Assembly (NCBI RefSeq): GCF_020991125.1 | Contig: NZ_CP087715.1 | Span: 248,001-312,000 of the forward strand | Source: Microbulbifer celer | Lineage (GTDB): Bacteria; Pseudomonadota; Gammaproteobacteria; Pseudomonadales; Cellvibrionaceae | DNA: 64,000 nt | Direction of reading: 5' to 3' | Shown: positions 47,933-57,470 of the stretch, one piece after another | Position numbering within the stretch: the first letter of the stretch is position 1 | Layout: every line of letters begins with the position of its first letter | Made by a program: the position numbers and the translations under genes | Notes under the pieces: generated by a model | The model's input: only the letters and a program-made list of their open reading frames with translations | What the model was told of the DNA's origin: nothing | Database searches by the model: none

Positions 47933-48014
47933 TTGGCCGGTCACGGGGCTGGCACTCCCCTTAGCGTTCGGGCGCATTTTTATACTGGCGATCTTCGCGG
48001 TTTTCCCGTAGAAT

Positions 48015-48340
48015 CTGCGCCCGGCTTGGAAAGGTCCCACAGTAGTCGTCCATGCCCGTTGAAGCCCCTCATTGGCGGTTTCCGGTGCACAGGAACCGTG
48101 GCTTTCCCGCCCGATTAGTGCCGGCGGCAAGCGCCGGACACACAGTGAGAGCAGCGCGTGAACAAATTTATAAAAAGCGAGATGAAGCAGACGTTTCATC
48201 TCGCTTTTTTATAAAGGGCGTCTGGTAAAAGTTGCAGTTGCAACTGCTCCGCCGCGATCGCGCGCTCACACCCCGCCTGGAAGCTGTTCTGACGACTGGA
48301 GATTGAATTGAACAACGCCGTTCTCACGCCGGAATCCCTG
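48015..48340 (+). promoter_or_regulatory. carA leader region with putative attenuator
   Basis: About 400 bp separate yfiR-like and carA. A TAGAAT (-10-like, 48009-48014) in a conserved-looking context would start a leader of ~320 nt. It contains GC-rich hairpins (GCCGGCGGCAAGCGCCGG, about 48119-48136) and, at 48172-48211, an intrinsic terminator 130 nt before carA. An in-frame small ORF (48052-48228, 58 codons) runs through the terminator stem. The -35 is poor, so the promoter call is tentative; the attenuator role is inferred from position. Confidence 0.45.
48172..48211 (+). terminator. intrinsic terminator in the carA leader
   Basis: AAAAAGCGAGATGAA / TTCATCTCGCTTTTTT around a GCAGACG loop is a perfect 15-bp stem followed by a T-run. 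It sits inside the region between the yfiR-like gene and carA, 240 bp from the former, so it either ends an untranslated transcript or acts as an attenuator. Confidence 0.85.
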
Positions 48341-49489
48341 ATGCCCAGCACTACCCCGGCCCTGCTGGTGCTCGCCGATGGCAGTGTCTTCCGTGGCCGC
48401 GCCATTGGTGCCGAAGGCTCAACTGTTGGTGAGGTGGTTTTCAACACCTCCATGACCGGTTATCAGGAAATCCTGACCGACCCATCCTACGCTCGCCAGA
48501 TCGTGACTCTGACATACCCGCACATCGGCAATACCGGCACCAACGCCGAAGATGAAGAGTGTTCAGAAGTCTGGTCTGCAGGCCTGGTAATTCGCGACCT
48601 GCCACTGCTGGCCAGCAGTTTTCGCAGCGAGCAATCCCTCGAGGACTATCTGAAGGCGCGCAACATCGTCGGCATTGCCGATATCGATACCCGTCGCCTC
48701 ACCCGTATCCTGCGCGACAAAGGCGCGCAGAGCGGCTGCATCATTGCGGGCGGCTCTGTTAACGAAGAGATTGATGAAGCGGCCGCGCTGGCCAAGGCGA
48801 AGGCGTTTGCCGGCCTCAAGGGTATGGACCTGGCCAAGGTGGTTTCCACCAAAGAGAAGTACGAATTCAACGAAGGGAGCTGGGAACTGGGTGACGGCCA
48901 CAAGCCGGCACCGGCGGCTCAGCCCTACAACGTGGTGGCTTACGACTTCGGCGTCAAGCGCAATATCCTGCGCATGCTGGTGGACCGCGGCTGCCGCGTG
49001 ACCGTGGTACCGGCAGAGACGCCGGCTTCCGAGGTGCTGGCCATGAACCCTGACGGTGTGTTCCTGTCCAATGGCCCCGGCGACCCCGAGCCCTGTGATT
49101 ACGCCATTGCCGCGATCAAGGAAATCATTGACGCCGACCTGCCCACTTACGGCATCTGCCTCGGACACCAGCTGCTCGGCCTCGCGGTGGGCGGCAAGTC
49201 TGCGAAGATGAAGTTTGGCCACCACGGCGGCAACCATCCGGTACAGGACCTGAAAACCGCCAAGGTGATGATCACTGCGCAAAACCACGGTTTTGCGGTG
49301 GATGAGGATTCCCTGCCAGAGCATGTGGAAGTTACCCACAAGTCCCTGTTCGACGGTACCCTGCAGGGGATCCGCCTGACCGATAAACCGGTCTTCAGTT
49401 TCCAGGGGCACCCGGAGGCGAGTCCCGGCCCGCACGATCTGGCGCCGCTGTTTGACCAGTTTATCGAGATGATGGAGGCGCGCCGCTGA
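48341..49489 (+). CDS. carA: carbamoyl-phosphate synthase small subunit
   Basis: This subunit is 382 residues from the ATG at 48341, where homology begins ([20 protein letters not shown]); a TTG at 48308 with GGAG before it would add 11 residues. The N-terminal domain is typical ([19 protein letters not shown]), and the glutaminase domain has [13 protein letters not shown] with the nucleophile Cys and [10 protein letters not shown] with the catalytic His. It supplies ammonia to CarB for arginine and pyrimidine synthesis. Confidence 0.96.
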   Translation: MPSTTPALLVLADGSVFRGRAIGAEGSTVGEVVFNTSMTGYQEILTDPSYARQIVTLTYPHIGNTGTNAEDEECSEVWSAGLVIRDLPLLASSFRSEQSLEDYLKARNIVGIADIDTRRLTRILRDKGAQSGCIIAGGSVNEEIDEAAALAKAKAFAGLKGMDLAKVVSTKEKYEFNEGSWELGDGHKPAPAAQPYNVVAYDFGVKRNILRMLVDRGCRVTVVPAETPASEVLAMNPDGVFLSNGPGDPEPCDYAIAAIKEIIDADLPTYGICLGHQLLGLAVGGKSAKMKFGHHGGNHPVQDLKTAKVMITAQNHGFAVDEDSLPEHVEVTHKSLFDGTLQGIRLTDKPVFSFQGHPEASPGPHDLAPLFDQFIEMMEARR

Positions 49490-49564
49490 TCGCGCTTCAG
49501 TCATTGTCACCTTCGCCCAAGATTTTTATCCGCCGGTTAACGGCCGGTTAGATACGGAAGAAAG

Positions 49565-52500
49565 ATGCCAAAACGCACAGACATTAAAAGCATTCTGATC
49601 ATCGGTGCAGGCCCCATCGTCATCGGTCAGGCCTGTGAATTCGACTACTCCGGCGCCCAGGCGTGTAAAGCGCTGCGGGAAGAGGGGTTCCGGGTGATCC
49701 TGGTGAACTCCAACCCGGCCACCATCATGACCGACCCGTCTATGGCAGACGCCACCTACATCGAGCCGGTAGAGTGGAAGACCGTTGCCAAGATCATCGA
49801 GAAAGAGCGCCCCGACGCTATTCTGCCCACTATGGGCGGGCAGACCGCGCTGAACTGCGCCCTGGACCTGGACAAGCACGGCGTACTCAAGGAATTCGGC
49901 TGTGAGCTGATCGGTGCGGACAAAGACGCGATCGAGAAAGCGGAAGACCGCGACCTGTTCGACAAGGCGATGAAAGCCATCGGCCTGGAAACGCCGCGCG
50001 CGAAGATCGTCCATTCCATGGATGAGGCAAAGAAAGTACCGGAGGAATTCGGCTTCCCGGTGATCATCCGCCCGTCCTTCACCATGGGTGGCTCCGGTGG
50101 CGGTGTGGCCTACAACTGGCCGGAGTTCGAGGAAATCTGTAAACGCGGTCTCGACCTCTCCCCCACCAACGAGCTGCTGATCGACGAATCCCTGCTCGGC
50201 TGGAAAGAGTACGAGATGGAGGTGGTTCGCGATAAGAACGACAACTGCATCATCGTGTGTGCGATCGAGAACTTCGACCCCATGGGGGTGCACACCGGTG
50301 ACTCCATCACCGTGGCGCCTTCGCAGACGCTGACCGACAAGGAATACCAGTTGATGCGCAACGCCTCCATCGCGGTATTGCGCGAGATCGGCGTGGAAAC
50401 CGGCGGCTCCAACGTGCAGTTTGGTATGGATCCGAAAACCGGTCGCATGGTGGTGATCGAGATGAACCCGCGGGTATCCCGCTCCTCGGCACTGGCCTCC
50501 AAAGCGACCGGCTTCCCGATCGCCAAGGTCGCCGCCAAGCTGGCGGTGGGTTACACCCTGGACGAACTGCAGAACGATATTACCGGCGGTGCCACCCCGG
50601 CCTCTTTCGAGCCGAGCATCGACTATGTCGTGACCAAGATTCCGCGCTTCACCTTCGAGAAGTTCGGTGAAGCGGACGCGCGCCTGACCACGCAGATGAA
50701 ATCTGTGGGTGAGGTGATGGCCATCGGTCGCAACTTCCAAGAGTCCCTGCAGAAAGCCCTGCGCGGTCTGGAAGTGGGCTCCTTCGGGTTTGAACCCAAG
50801 ATTGATCCTTCCGAAGCGGGCTCCATCGAGCGTCTGCGTCGCGAGCTGTCCGTACCCGGCGCCGAGCGTATCTGGTATGTGGGCGATGCCTTCCGCGTCG
50901 GCATGACCATTGAGGAAGTCTACGAACTGTCTGGCATTGATCCCTGGTTCCTGGTGCAGATCAAGGAGCTGATGGAGATCGAAGAGCCGCTGAAGTCCAT
51001 GCCGACTTCTGCTCTGGATACAGACACCATGCGCTTCCTGAAGCGCAAAGGCTTCTCCGACAAGCGCCTGGCGGACCTCCTCGGTGTGAGCCAGAAGACT
51101 GTGCGTGAATTCCGCCACAAGCTTGGCGTATTCCCATCCTACAAGCGTGTGGACACCTGCGCTGCGGAATTTGCCACCAGCACTGCCTACATGTATTCCA
51201 CCTACGATGAAGAGTGCGAAGCCGAGCCGTCGGACAAGAAAAAGATCATGGTGCTTGGTGGTGGTCCCAACCGGATCGGCCAGGGTATCGAATTCGATTA
51301 CTGCTGTGTGCACGCGGCGCTGGCCATGCGGGAAGACGGTTACGAGACCATCATGGTCAACTGTAACCCGGAGACGGTTTCCACCGATTACGACACCTCC
51401 GACCGCCTGTACTTTGAACCGGTCACCCTGGAAGACGTACTGGAAATCGTGCGCAAGGAAAAGCCCGCCGGCGTGATCGTTCAGTTCGGCGGCCAGACGC
51501 CGTTGAACCTGGCACGCTTCCTCGCCAACGAAGGCGTGCCCATCATCGGGACTACGCCGGAGCAGATCGACCGCGCGGAAGACCGCGAACGCTTCCAGCA
51601 GATGATCATGCGCCTGGGGCTCAAGCAGCCCCAGAACGCCATCGTGCGCTCCGAGTTTGAGGCGATTCAGCGCGCAAAAGAAGTGGGCTACCCGCTGGTG
51701 GTACGTCCTTCCTACGTGCTGGGCGGCCGCGCAATGGAGATCGTCTACAAGGAAGACGAACTCAAGAACTACATGAAGGAAGCGGTAGAGGTGTCCGACG
51801 AGGCGCCGGTACTGCTCGACCACTTCCTGGAGTCTGCCATTGAAGTGGATATCGACGCGGTATCCGATGGCAAAGACGTGGTGATTGGCGCAATCATGCA
51901 GCACATCGAACAGTGTGGCGTACACTCAGGTGACTCCGCCTGTTCCCTGCCGCCCTACAGCCTGCCCATGGACGTGCAGGACCGTATGCGCGAGGAAGTG
52001 AAGGCGATGGCCCGTGAACTGGGCGTTGTCGGCCTGATGAATACCCAGCTAGCGTATCAGGACGGAGAAATCTTTGTGATTGAGGTCAACCCGCGTGCCT
52101 CCCGTACCGTACCGTTTGTATCCAAGTGCATCGGTACCTCCCTGGCCAAGGTTGCCGCCCGGGTACAGGCCGGAATGAGCTTGGCGGAACAGGGCTTTAA
52201 TGAGGAAATTGTGCCGGATTACTTCTCCGTGAAGGAATCGGTATTCCCGTTCAACAAGTTCCCGAAAGTGGACCCTATTCTCGGCCCGGAAATGAAATCC
52301 ACCGGTGAAGTGATGGGGGTCGGTGAAACTTTTGCGGAGGCATTCGACAAAGGCCTGCTGGGTGCTGGCGACAAGTTGCCGGTTTCCGGCAAGGTATTCA
52401 TCTCTGTGAAGGAAGTGGACAAGCCCGGTGCTGTGGATGTTGCCCGGGAGCTGGTCGGCCTCGGTTTTGAGCTGGTGGCCACCCGCGGAACCGCGAAGGT

Positions 52501-52795
52501 CTTGCAAGACGCGGATATTGCGGTTAAAACAGTGAACAAGATGAGCGAAGGCCGCCCGCATATCGTCGATATGATCAAAAACGACGAAATCGCGCTGGTC
52601 GTCAATACCACCGAAGGCCGTCAGGCCATTCGCGACTCTGCTGATATTCGCCGCAGTGCGGAGAATCACCAGGTCTGCTACACCACGACACTTGCCGCGG
52701 CCCAGGCGATGGCGATGGCGATGCAGATCAAGGAGCCGCAGAAGGTGCGTAGCCTGCAGGAATTACACCAGCGTGTGGTGCGACTGAAAGGCTGA
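49565..52795 (+). CDS. carB: carbamoyl-phosphate synthase large subunit
   Basis: A full-length 1076-residue CarB with two ATP-grasp halves. The first starts [20 protein letters not shown] and the second [20 protein letters not shown]. Between them is the oligomerisation region, and the C-terminus is the MGS-like allosteric domain ([36 protein letters not shown]) that senses UMP/ornithine. It lies 75 bp after carA. Confidence 0.98.
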   Translation: MPKRTDIKSILIIGAGPIVIGQACEFDYSGAQACKALREEGFRVILVNSNPATIMTDPSMADATYIEPVEWKTVAKIIEKERPDAILPTMGGQTALNCALDLDKHGVLKEFGCELIGADKDAIEKAEDRDLFDKAMKAIGLETPRAKIVHSMDEAKKVPEEFGFPVIIRPSFTMGGSGGGVAYNWPEFEEICKRGLDLSPTNELLIDESLLGWKEYEMEVVRDKNDNCIIVCAIENFDPMGVHTGDSITVAPSQTLTDKEYQLMRNASIAVLREIGVETGGSNVQFGMDPKTGRMVVIEMNPRVSRSSALASKATGFPIAKVAAKLAVGYTLDELQNDITGGATPASFEPSIDYVVTKIPRFTFEKFGEADARLTTQMKSVGEVMAIGRNFQESLQKALRGLEVGSFGFEPKIDPSEAGSIERLRRELSVPGAERIWYVGDAFRVGMTIEEVYELSGIDPWFLVQIKELMEIEEPLKSMPTSALDTDTMRFLKRKGFSDKRLADLLGVSQKTVREFRHKLGVFPSYKRVDTCAAEFATSTAYMYSTYDEECEAEPSDKKKIMVLGGGPNRIGQGIEFDYCCVHAALAMREDGYETIMVNCNPETVSTDYDTSDRLYFEPVTLEDVLEIVRKEKPAGVIVQFGGQTPLNLARFLANEGVPIIGTTPEQIDRAEDRERFQQMIMRLGLKQPQNAIVRSEFEAIQRAKEVGYPLVVRPSYVLGGRAMEIVYKEDELKNYMKEAVEVSDEAPVLLDHFLESAIEVDIDAVSDGKDVVIGAIMQHIEQCGVHSGDSACSLPPYSLPMDVQDRMREEVKAMARELGVVGLMNTQLAYQDGEIFVIEVNPRASRTVPFVSKCIGTSLAKVAARVQAGMSLAEQGFNEEIVPDYFSVKESVFPFNKFPKVDPILGPEMKSTGEVMGVGETFAEAFDKGLLGAGDKLPVSGKVFISVKEVDKPGAVDVARELVGLGFELVATRGTAKVLQDADIAVKTVNKMSEGRPHIVDMIKNDEIALVVNTTEGRQAIRDSADIRRSAENHQVCYTTTLAAAQAMAMAMQIKEPQKVRSLQELHQRVVRLKG

Positions 52796-52833
52796 TTTTT
52801 GCTTCCTGGCCGGCCGTAAACTCTACGGCCATT

Positions 52834-52865
52834 GAAAAAGCTCTGCCGTTTGGCGGAGCTTTTTC
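52834..52865 (+). terminator. intrinsic terminator between carB and greA
   Basis: GAAAAAGCTCTGCC / GGCGGAGCTTTTTC with a GTTT loop (one G:U pair) lies 39 bp after the carB stop. It separates carAB transcription from greA. Confidence 0.88.
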
Positions 52866-52932
52866 GTTATTGAAACTTTTCGTTATTCGTTAAAAAAACG
52901 CTAACAAGAACACTGATATTCTGGAGGTTCCC

Positions 52933-53409
52933 GTGAACCGTGTACCGATGACTGTTGAAGGCGCAGAAGCTTTGCGCGCAGAACTGGAAGACCTGAAAAA
53001 AGTACAGCGCCCGGCTGTTGTGCAGGCGATTGCCGAAGCCCGCGAGCACGGTGACCTGAAGGAAAATGCCGAGTACCACGCGGCCCGCGAGAAGCAGGGT
53101 TTTATCGAAGGGCGTATTCAGGAAATCGAAGGCAAACTGTCCCTGGCGCAGGTTATCGATGTGAAAACCATCGAGCCTTCCGGCAAGGTGATTTTCGGTA
53201 CTACCGTCACCATTATTCATATGGAGAACGATAACGAAGTGACTTATCGCATTGTCGGCGACGATGAGTCCGACGTGAAGCAGCACAAGATCTCCGTGAA
53301 CTCTCCCATTGCCCGCGCATTGATCGGCAAGGAGATCGGCGATGTTGTGGTGGTGAATACGCCCAGCGGTGCAGTGGAGTATGAGATTGATGCAGTCGAG
53401 CACCTCTGA
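52933..53409 (+). CDS. greA: transcription elongation factor GreA
   Basis: This 158-residue protein starts at GTG 52933, with GGAGG seven bases upstream and the normal five residues before the conserved [10 protein letters not shown]. The N-terminal coiled-coil finger contains [19 protein letters not shown], whose acidic tip stimulates RNA polymerase transcript cleavage, and the C-terminal FKBP-like domain ends [14 protein letters not shown] terminator follows at once. Confidence 0.97.
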   Translation: MNRVPMTVEGAEALRAELEDLKKVQRPAVVQAIAEAREHGDLKENAEYHAAREKQGFIEGRIQEIEGKLSLAQVIDVKTIEPSGKVIFGTTVTIIHMENDNEVTYRIVGDDESDVKQHKISVNSPIARALIGKEIGDVVVVNTPSGAVEYEIDAVEHL

Positions 53410-53430
53410 ACAAGGGTGACTCCGTATGGA

Positions 53431-53458
53431 AAAGGGCGGCCATTTGGCCGCCCTTTTT
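53431..53458. terminator. bidirectional terminator between greA and the curlin gene
   Basis: AAAGGGCGGCC / GGCCGCCCTTTTT with an ATTT loop gives T-runs on both strands. It ends greA rightward and the curli locus leftward. Confidence 0.9.
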
Positions 53459-53484
53459 GGTTTACGAGTACTCGAAGACTTTGC

Positions 53485-54360
53485 TTATTGCAGAACCACG
53501 GCACTATTGCCCGCGCCCACCTGTGTGACGATGGCGGTATCCCCGATACCTGTCTGGTTGACGTAGGCATTGTTGAGGATGCCGGTCTGGCTCACAATGG
53601 CTGAATGCCCGAGGCCCAGCTGGTTGATCACAGTACTGTTGAGCGCGCCAACCTGGCTGACGGCCGCGGAGTTAAACCATCCGGTTTGTGATACCCATGC
53701 CAGGTTCCCGTAACCGTCCTGCGAAATATCCGCGTGGTTGTAGTAACCCACCTGATTACCGGATGCATAGTTCATCAGCCCGCTTTGATTGAGGGTGATA
53801 GAGTGTCCGGTACCGAATTGTGATAGTTCTGCTTCGTGATCACTACCATTCTGGATCAGGTATACGTCGGAGTCTACAGTTCCGAAGCGAGTGACAAAGG
53901 CGTTGTGATAAGAACCGGATTGCTGGATCGAAGCTGTGTTACCGCTTCCGCCTACCTGCAGAACTGTTGCATTGTTGGCAGTACCCTGCTGCTGAATGAT
54001 GGCGGTGTTGTTATTGCCTCCATACTGATATGTGTTGGCAATATTGCCAATCCCGTTCTGCTGGATGATCGCCGTGTTGTCGACGCCACCCTGCTGGAGA
54101 GAGTAGGCATTATTCAGCGCGCCCTGTTGCACCTGGATAATAGTGCTGTTGGACACGGATACCTGTTCGGCAAAGGCTTCATTTCCCAAGCCAGACTGGC
54201 TCTGCACAATGGTATTGGCCACTGCGCCGGAATCGCTCTGGTCTGCAACCGCAGTGTTGGTAATCCCGATCTGGCTGACCGTCGCCGTATTTTCCACTGC
54301 GAATGCTGCCCCGCTTAATGCGAGTAACATCGAGGTGGCGAGAGGAGCTAAGGGTTTCAC
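53485..54360 (-). CDS. curlin repeat protein, large (CsgA-like), paralogue 1
   Basis: This curlin is 291 residues from a GTG at 54360, which has AAGGAG five bases upstream and opens a signal peptide (KPLAPLATSMLLALSGAAFA). The mature chain is almost entirely curlin repeats of the form xGxxNxAxxxQ. After a 30-residue N-terminus come 12 units (11-14 residues, 140 in all) and then 11 exact 11-residue units, from NGSDHEAELSQ to VGAGNSAVVLQ, the last residue of the protein. Each unit predicts one beta strand of an amyloid solenoid. It is the last gene of the curli locus, behind an attenuator-like hairpin, and has the same length and plan as the next gene. Confidence 0.9.
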   Translation of the reverse strand: MKPLAPLATSMLLALSGAAFAVENTATVSQIGITNTAVADQSDSGAVANTIVQSQSGLGNEAFAEQVSVSNSTIIQVQQGALNNAYSLQQGGVDNTAIIQQNGIGNIANTYQYGGNNNTAIIQQQGTANNATVLQVGGSGNTASIQQSGSYHNAFVTRFGTVDSDVYLIQNGSDHEAELSQFGTGHSITLNQSGLMNYASGNQVGYYNHADISQDGYGNLAWVSQTGWFNSAAVSQVGALNSTVINQLGLGHSAIVSQTGILNNAYVNQTGIGDTAIVTQVGAGNSAVVLQ

Positions 54361-54423
54361 AAGTATCTCCTTTACTTCTGGCCTCAAAGGAAGCTTGTGG
54401 AGTTACCTCTGTTTCATTGCCCT

Positions 54424-54451
54424 GAAAAAGTGGGCGGCCTTGCGGCCGCCC
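54424..54451 (-). terminator. terminator/attenuator between the two 291-residue curlin genes
   Basis: On the minus strand GGGCGGCC / GGCCGCCC with a GCAA loop is followed by ACTTTTTC. It lies 28 bp beyond the upstream curlin gene and 64 bp before the downstream one, so part of the transcripts probably end here. Confidence 0.7.
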
Positions 54452-54478
54452 CAGGAGCTTGAAAGACAGGCTTCCAGA

Positions 54479-55354
54479 TTACTGGGTGATAAGGCCGAAG
54501 TTGGCTACACCTACTTGTACCGCATTGGCGTTTTCGAACAAACCAACTTGAGTGGTCAGGTGGTTATTGAATACACCAACCTGGGTCGTCATGGAGTCAT
54601 GACCGAGACCCAGTTGGAAGGTAGCTGCATTGTTCACGAAGCCCACCTGGAAAGTGGACTGATCGTTGAACGCACCCAGCTGCCCCACCAGAGCCAGGTT
54701 GCCCGCGCCAACTTGAGTGACAGAGGATGAGTTGCCCAGGCCAGCCTGGCCAACACCCGCGGTATTGGCAACGCCCACCTGCAGGATATCGGAATCCTGT
54801 GCAATGCCAGTTTGTACAGTGGTGGCATCGTTGGCGATACCGATCTGGGTGGTATTGGCAGTAGAGCCGAAGCTGGCTACTTGCAGGGTCAGTTGCGTGT
54901 TGTCGATACCGATTTGGGTCGCGTTGGCAGAGTTGCCGACACCCAGTGTCTGGATGGTGAAAGAATCGTTCAGTGCGCCGATCTGAGTGGTAGAAGCGCT
55001 GCTCAACAGCTGTGCTTGCTGCAGGGTGAAGGAATCGTTCAGAACACCAATTTGCAGGCTGGAGCTGCTGTTGAATGCACCGAATTCCTGCAGAGCGGTA
55101 GCGTCGTTCAGCACACCAACCTGAGTTTGATCAATGGTGCTGAGCAGTTGAACGTCTTGCTCTGCGTACGCTTGGTTGGCAATACCCACCTGCAGCTGAT
55201 CGATCTGGTTGAACCAGGTAGCGGGACCGGTTTGATCAGCAATGGCACCGTTTGCGAGACCTATCTGAGTTTGATTAGCGGTGTTACCACCGGCGAAAGC
55301 GGCTCCACTAACAGCGAACAGTACTGCGGCGGCGATGGGGGAAAACGTCTTCAT
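54479..55354 (-). CDS. curlin repeat protein, large (CsgA-like), paralogue 2
   Basis: This curlin is 291 residues from the ATG at 55354 with GGAG upstream and a signal peptide (KTFSPIAAAVLFAVSGAAFA). The frame's upstream extension is not used. The repeat plan equals that of the downstream paralogue: 30 N-terminal residues, 12 units totalling 140 residues (mostly alternating 11 and 12, such as IGVLNDSFTLQ and QAQLLSSASTTQ), then 11 exact 11-mers from TGIAQDSDILQ-like units to VGVANFGLITQ. It is richer in Asp and Thr than paralogue 1. A 586-bp upstream region suggests its own promoter, so it may be the major fibre subunit; that is inference. Confidence 0.9.
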   Translation of the reverse strand: MKTFSPIAAAVLFAVSGAAFAGGNTANQTQIGLANGAIADQTGPATWFNQIDQLQVGIANQAYAEQDVQLLSTIDQTQVGVLNDATALQEFGAFNSSSSLQIGVLNDSFTLQQAQLLSSASTTQIGALNDSFTIQTLGVGNSANATQIGIDNTQLTLQVASFGSTANTTQIGIANDATTVQTGIAQDSDILQVGVANTAGVGQAGLGNSSSVTQVGAGNLALVGQLGAFNDQSTFQVGFVNNAATFQLGLGHDSMTTQVGVFNNHLTTQVGLFENANAVQVGVANFGLITQ

Positions 55355-55940
55355 GAGTTGCTCCTTTACTTCGGACGTTAAAACAACCGGCCCCTGGGGG
55401 CTGATTGGCAATGGCGTAAAACTAGGCGCCATGTTGGTCTGGCCCTGAGCCTCTGGAACTCCGAAAGATCCGGCTCCTGACCGGTATTTCATCGATCGAC
55501 TGCTACGATTGGGCGACACCAGACTCGATAGCATTTTCGCTATCAACCTGAGTAAGCACTCAGACCGCTCTGATCGATTGTATGATGGGTGGTCAATCTG
55601 AATTGATAGTGATCAATTTGATCGATAAATAACCATCATGTTTTTGAGTCTTGTTGCTCAAAGGGACGGGCGCTATGGGAGGGAAGTCACTAAACCCTAG
55701 GAAAAAAGTTCAGTTTTTAATCAGTTTTTGCTTGGATTGCGCCTAATTCATAACCAGAGGCTTGGTTGCAGGTGCCAATTTCTTGTCTGAAGGACCTTAC
55801 TGAAGCAGCGGAAGGCAGCAACCGGATTAGGAAAGGAGATGGCTAGGAAAAAAGGAGATGAACCAGGAGAGGAGAACATTTCCTTGCGTAATTTGCGGAT
55901 GAAAGAGGGGGTAGGGGTTACCGTTGCGGTAGAGCAGAAC
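55355..55940. other. curlin gene upstream region with palindromic elements
   Basis: These 586 bp separate curlin paralogue 2 from paralogue 3 and hold no recognisable gene. They are AT-rich in the middle. ATCGAT-centred palindromes occur at 55491, 55573 and 55621 (TGATCGAT at 55571-55578 and 55619-55626), with GATCAATTTGATC at 55611-55623 and an ATGATGG/CCATCAT pair at 55582-55588 and 55633-55639. It most likely holds the promoter and operators of paralogue 2, possibly read by the CsgD-like protein. No clear sigma-70 hexamer pair was settled on. Confidence 0.4.
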
Positions 55941-56855
55941 TCAATGGGAGAGTGATACGGAGTTGCCATTGCCGTACTGAGTGACAATGGCGGTGGAAGT
56001 GACGCCGGACTGGGAAATGGCGGTACTGTTCAGACTTCCGGACTGGCTGATGATGGCCTGGTGCCCGCCACCAAGACCGAAAGAGCCCTGTTGCACGACG
56101 GCCGAGCGATTGAATGATCCACTCTGGCTGGCGCTCAGTGTGTTGTAATTGTCTGCCTGCACCAAATCTACCTGATTCGCTAGACCACTCTGTAACAGCT
56201 CTGCCTCCTGCAGAGTGCCACTTTGTGTGGCGCGGGCGCGATTGAACCCACCTTCCTGCGCGGAGCTGAGAAAATGCGCGAATCCAGTTTGCGCCGCGCT
56301 TGTTGAATTGTCATTCCCTTCCTGGCGCGTAAAAATCTGGCCTCGGTGGCTCAAGTCCTGTTGTATTTCGGCTGTATTTGCCTGCCCCACCTGGGTAATT
56401 TGAATGGTACTGAAAGTGGCAATAATCTGCCGAGTATCGGCCTCATTGCCGAACCCACCCTGGCGGGTAATTACGGTGCTTTCATAAGTACTGGACTGCA
56501 AATTACGCGACGTATTTTGTGCCCCAACCTGCTGCACGTGAATCCTGTTAGCCCAGCCCCATTCCTGTTGTGCCCGGATGTCATTGAATGCTCCATCCTG
56601 AATCTGGATGATTTCGCTGCTGGATTCTCCCTCCTGAGTTGCCTCTACGGTGTTTTGAGCCCCTTCCTGCTGCTGGCTCTGCGTATTTCCATTCGTGTTG
56701 GGTGTGCTCTGACCGGAAATCGCGATATTGATGATACCGTCCTGCATCTGCTGTGCACGATTATCTTCAGCGAGTACCGGCCCTCCGGGTATCAGCAGGG
56801 CAATAAAAGTGGGCATGAAAATGGCCGGAAGCGTAAAACTTTTGTCTGTGCGCAT
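55941..56855 (-). CDS. curlin repeat protein, divergent, paralogue 3
   Basis: A 304-residue secreted protein with a signal peptide ending near GGPVLA. Repeats are more degenerate and richer in Gln, Arg and Glu (SGSFNRSAVVQ, EGGFNRARATQ) than in paralogues 1 and 2. The plan is still the same: 38 N-terminal residues, 12 units totalling 140 residues, then 11 units of 11, one carrying a 5-residue glycine-rich insertion (QGSFGLGGGHQAIISQ). It ends SVSLSH. It lies 49 bp after the CsgB-like gene, so they are probably co-transcribed. It may be a minor, nucleating or tip subunit. No strong ribosome-binding site is visible. Confidence 0.85.
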   Translation of the reverse strand: MRTDKSFTLPAIFMPTFIALLIPGGPVLAEDNRAQQMQDGIINIAISGQSTPNTNGNTQSQQQEGAQNTVEATQEGESSSEIIQIQDGAFNDIRAQQEWGWANRIHVQQVGAQNTSRNLQSSTYESTVITRQGGFGNEADTRQIIATFSTIQITQVGQANTAEIQQDLSHRGQIFTRQEGNDNSTSAAQTGFAHFLSSAQEGGFNRARATQSGTLQEAELLQSGLANQVDLVQADNYNTLSASQSGSFNRSAVVQQGSFGLGGGHQAIISQSGSLNSTAISQSGVTSTAIVTQYGNGNSVSLSH

Positions 56856-56904
56856 AAATCTACACTTTGATGGGGAGGGTTGATTCGAACTTGTGGCTCT
56901 GATT

Positions 56905-57453
56905 TCAATCGTATTGATTGATCGTGGTATTCATCGAAACCCCGGTCTGGGTCACCGACGTGTGCAAACCGTTACCGCGCTGATTGATCGTAATCTGATG
57001 GTAAACACCAATTTGTTGGACATTGGCAGAGTTGTTGATGCCGTACTGGCGGATACCGGCCCTGTGACCGTAGCCCACCTGCTCGAGGAGGACCATGTTC
57101 TCATACCCGATCTGAACCAGTGCGGCGATATTGGACTCACCCTCCTGCTTGGAAAGGGTGCTGTTGGCCTCACCTGCTTGTGTGGCATACAGCACGTTTC
57201 CATGGCCGGATTGCAGTGAAGAGATATAGTTCACGGCGCCGGATTGATCGATAGAGGCGTGGTTGAAATTACCCTCCTGCAGGATCACCGCCAGGTTTGC
57301 CGCAGAATATCCTCCATACAGGTCCAGTTCACTGCCGATTGGCAACTCTGTGTCCGCTGATGTCTCCTGGGCCGCCAGCGGTGCGGAGAATATGATAACT
57401 GCTAAACAGGTAGCGTTGATGTACGCCCGGAATAGCGCTGATTCCCTAAACAT
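56905..57453 (-). CDS. csgB: curlin repeat protein, small (CsgB-like nucleator candidate)
   Basis: This 182-residue protein has a signal peptide (cleavage near APLAA), a ~30-residue linker, then 11 exact 11-residue curlin units from EGNFNHASIDQ to TGVSMNTTINQ, ending YD. The later units carry basic residues (HRAGIRQYG, INQRGNGLH), a feature of E. coli CsgB rather than CsgA. It is the first curlin gene after csgG (17 bp), which fits a nucleator made with the secretion machine. The CsgB assignment rests on size, charge and position, since repeats alone cannot separate CsgA from CsgB. Confidence 0.7.
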   Translation of the reverse strand: MFRESALFRAYINATCLAVIIFSAPLAAQETSADTELPIGSELDLYGGYSAANLAVILQEGNFNHASIDQSGAVNYISSLQSGHGNVLYATQAGEANSTLSKQEGESNIAALVQIGYENMVLLEQVGYGHRAGIRQYGINNSANVQQIGVYHQITINQRGNGLHTSVTQTGVSMNTTINQYD

Positions 57454-57470
57454 TTTTCGGGTTGACTCGA

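Noticed and set aside
48052-48228. 58-codon frame in the carA leader as a protein gene
   Set aside because: It translates the terminator hairpin and has no clear ribosome-binding site; treated as a possible leader ORF, not called as CDS.
49526-51925. 799-codon minus-strand frame opposite carB
   Set aside because: Very long but purely antisense to carB, whose full 1076-residue reading frame is certain; high GC3 creates such shadows.
53485-57453. Repetitive DNA that might be read as a CRISPR array or satellite
   Set aside because: The periodicity is 33-36 bp at the codon level and encodes degenerate Gln/Asn curlin units; there are no identical repeats with unique spacers.
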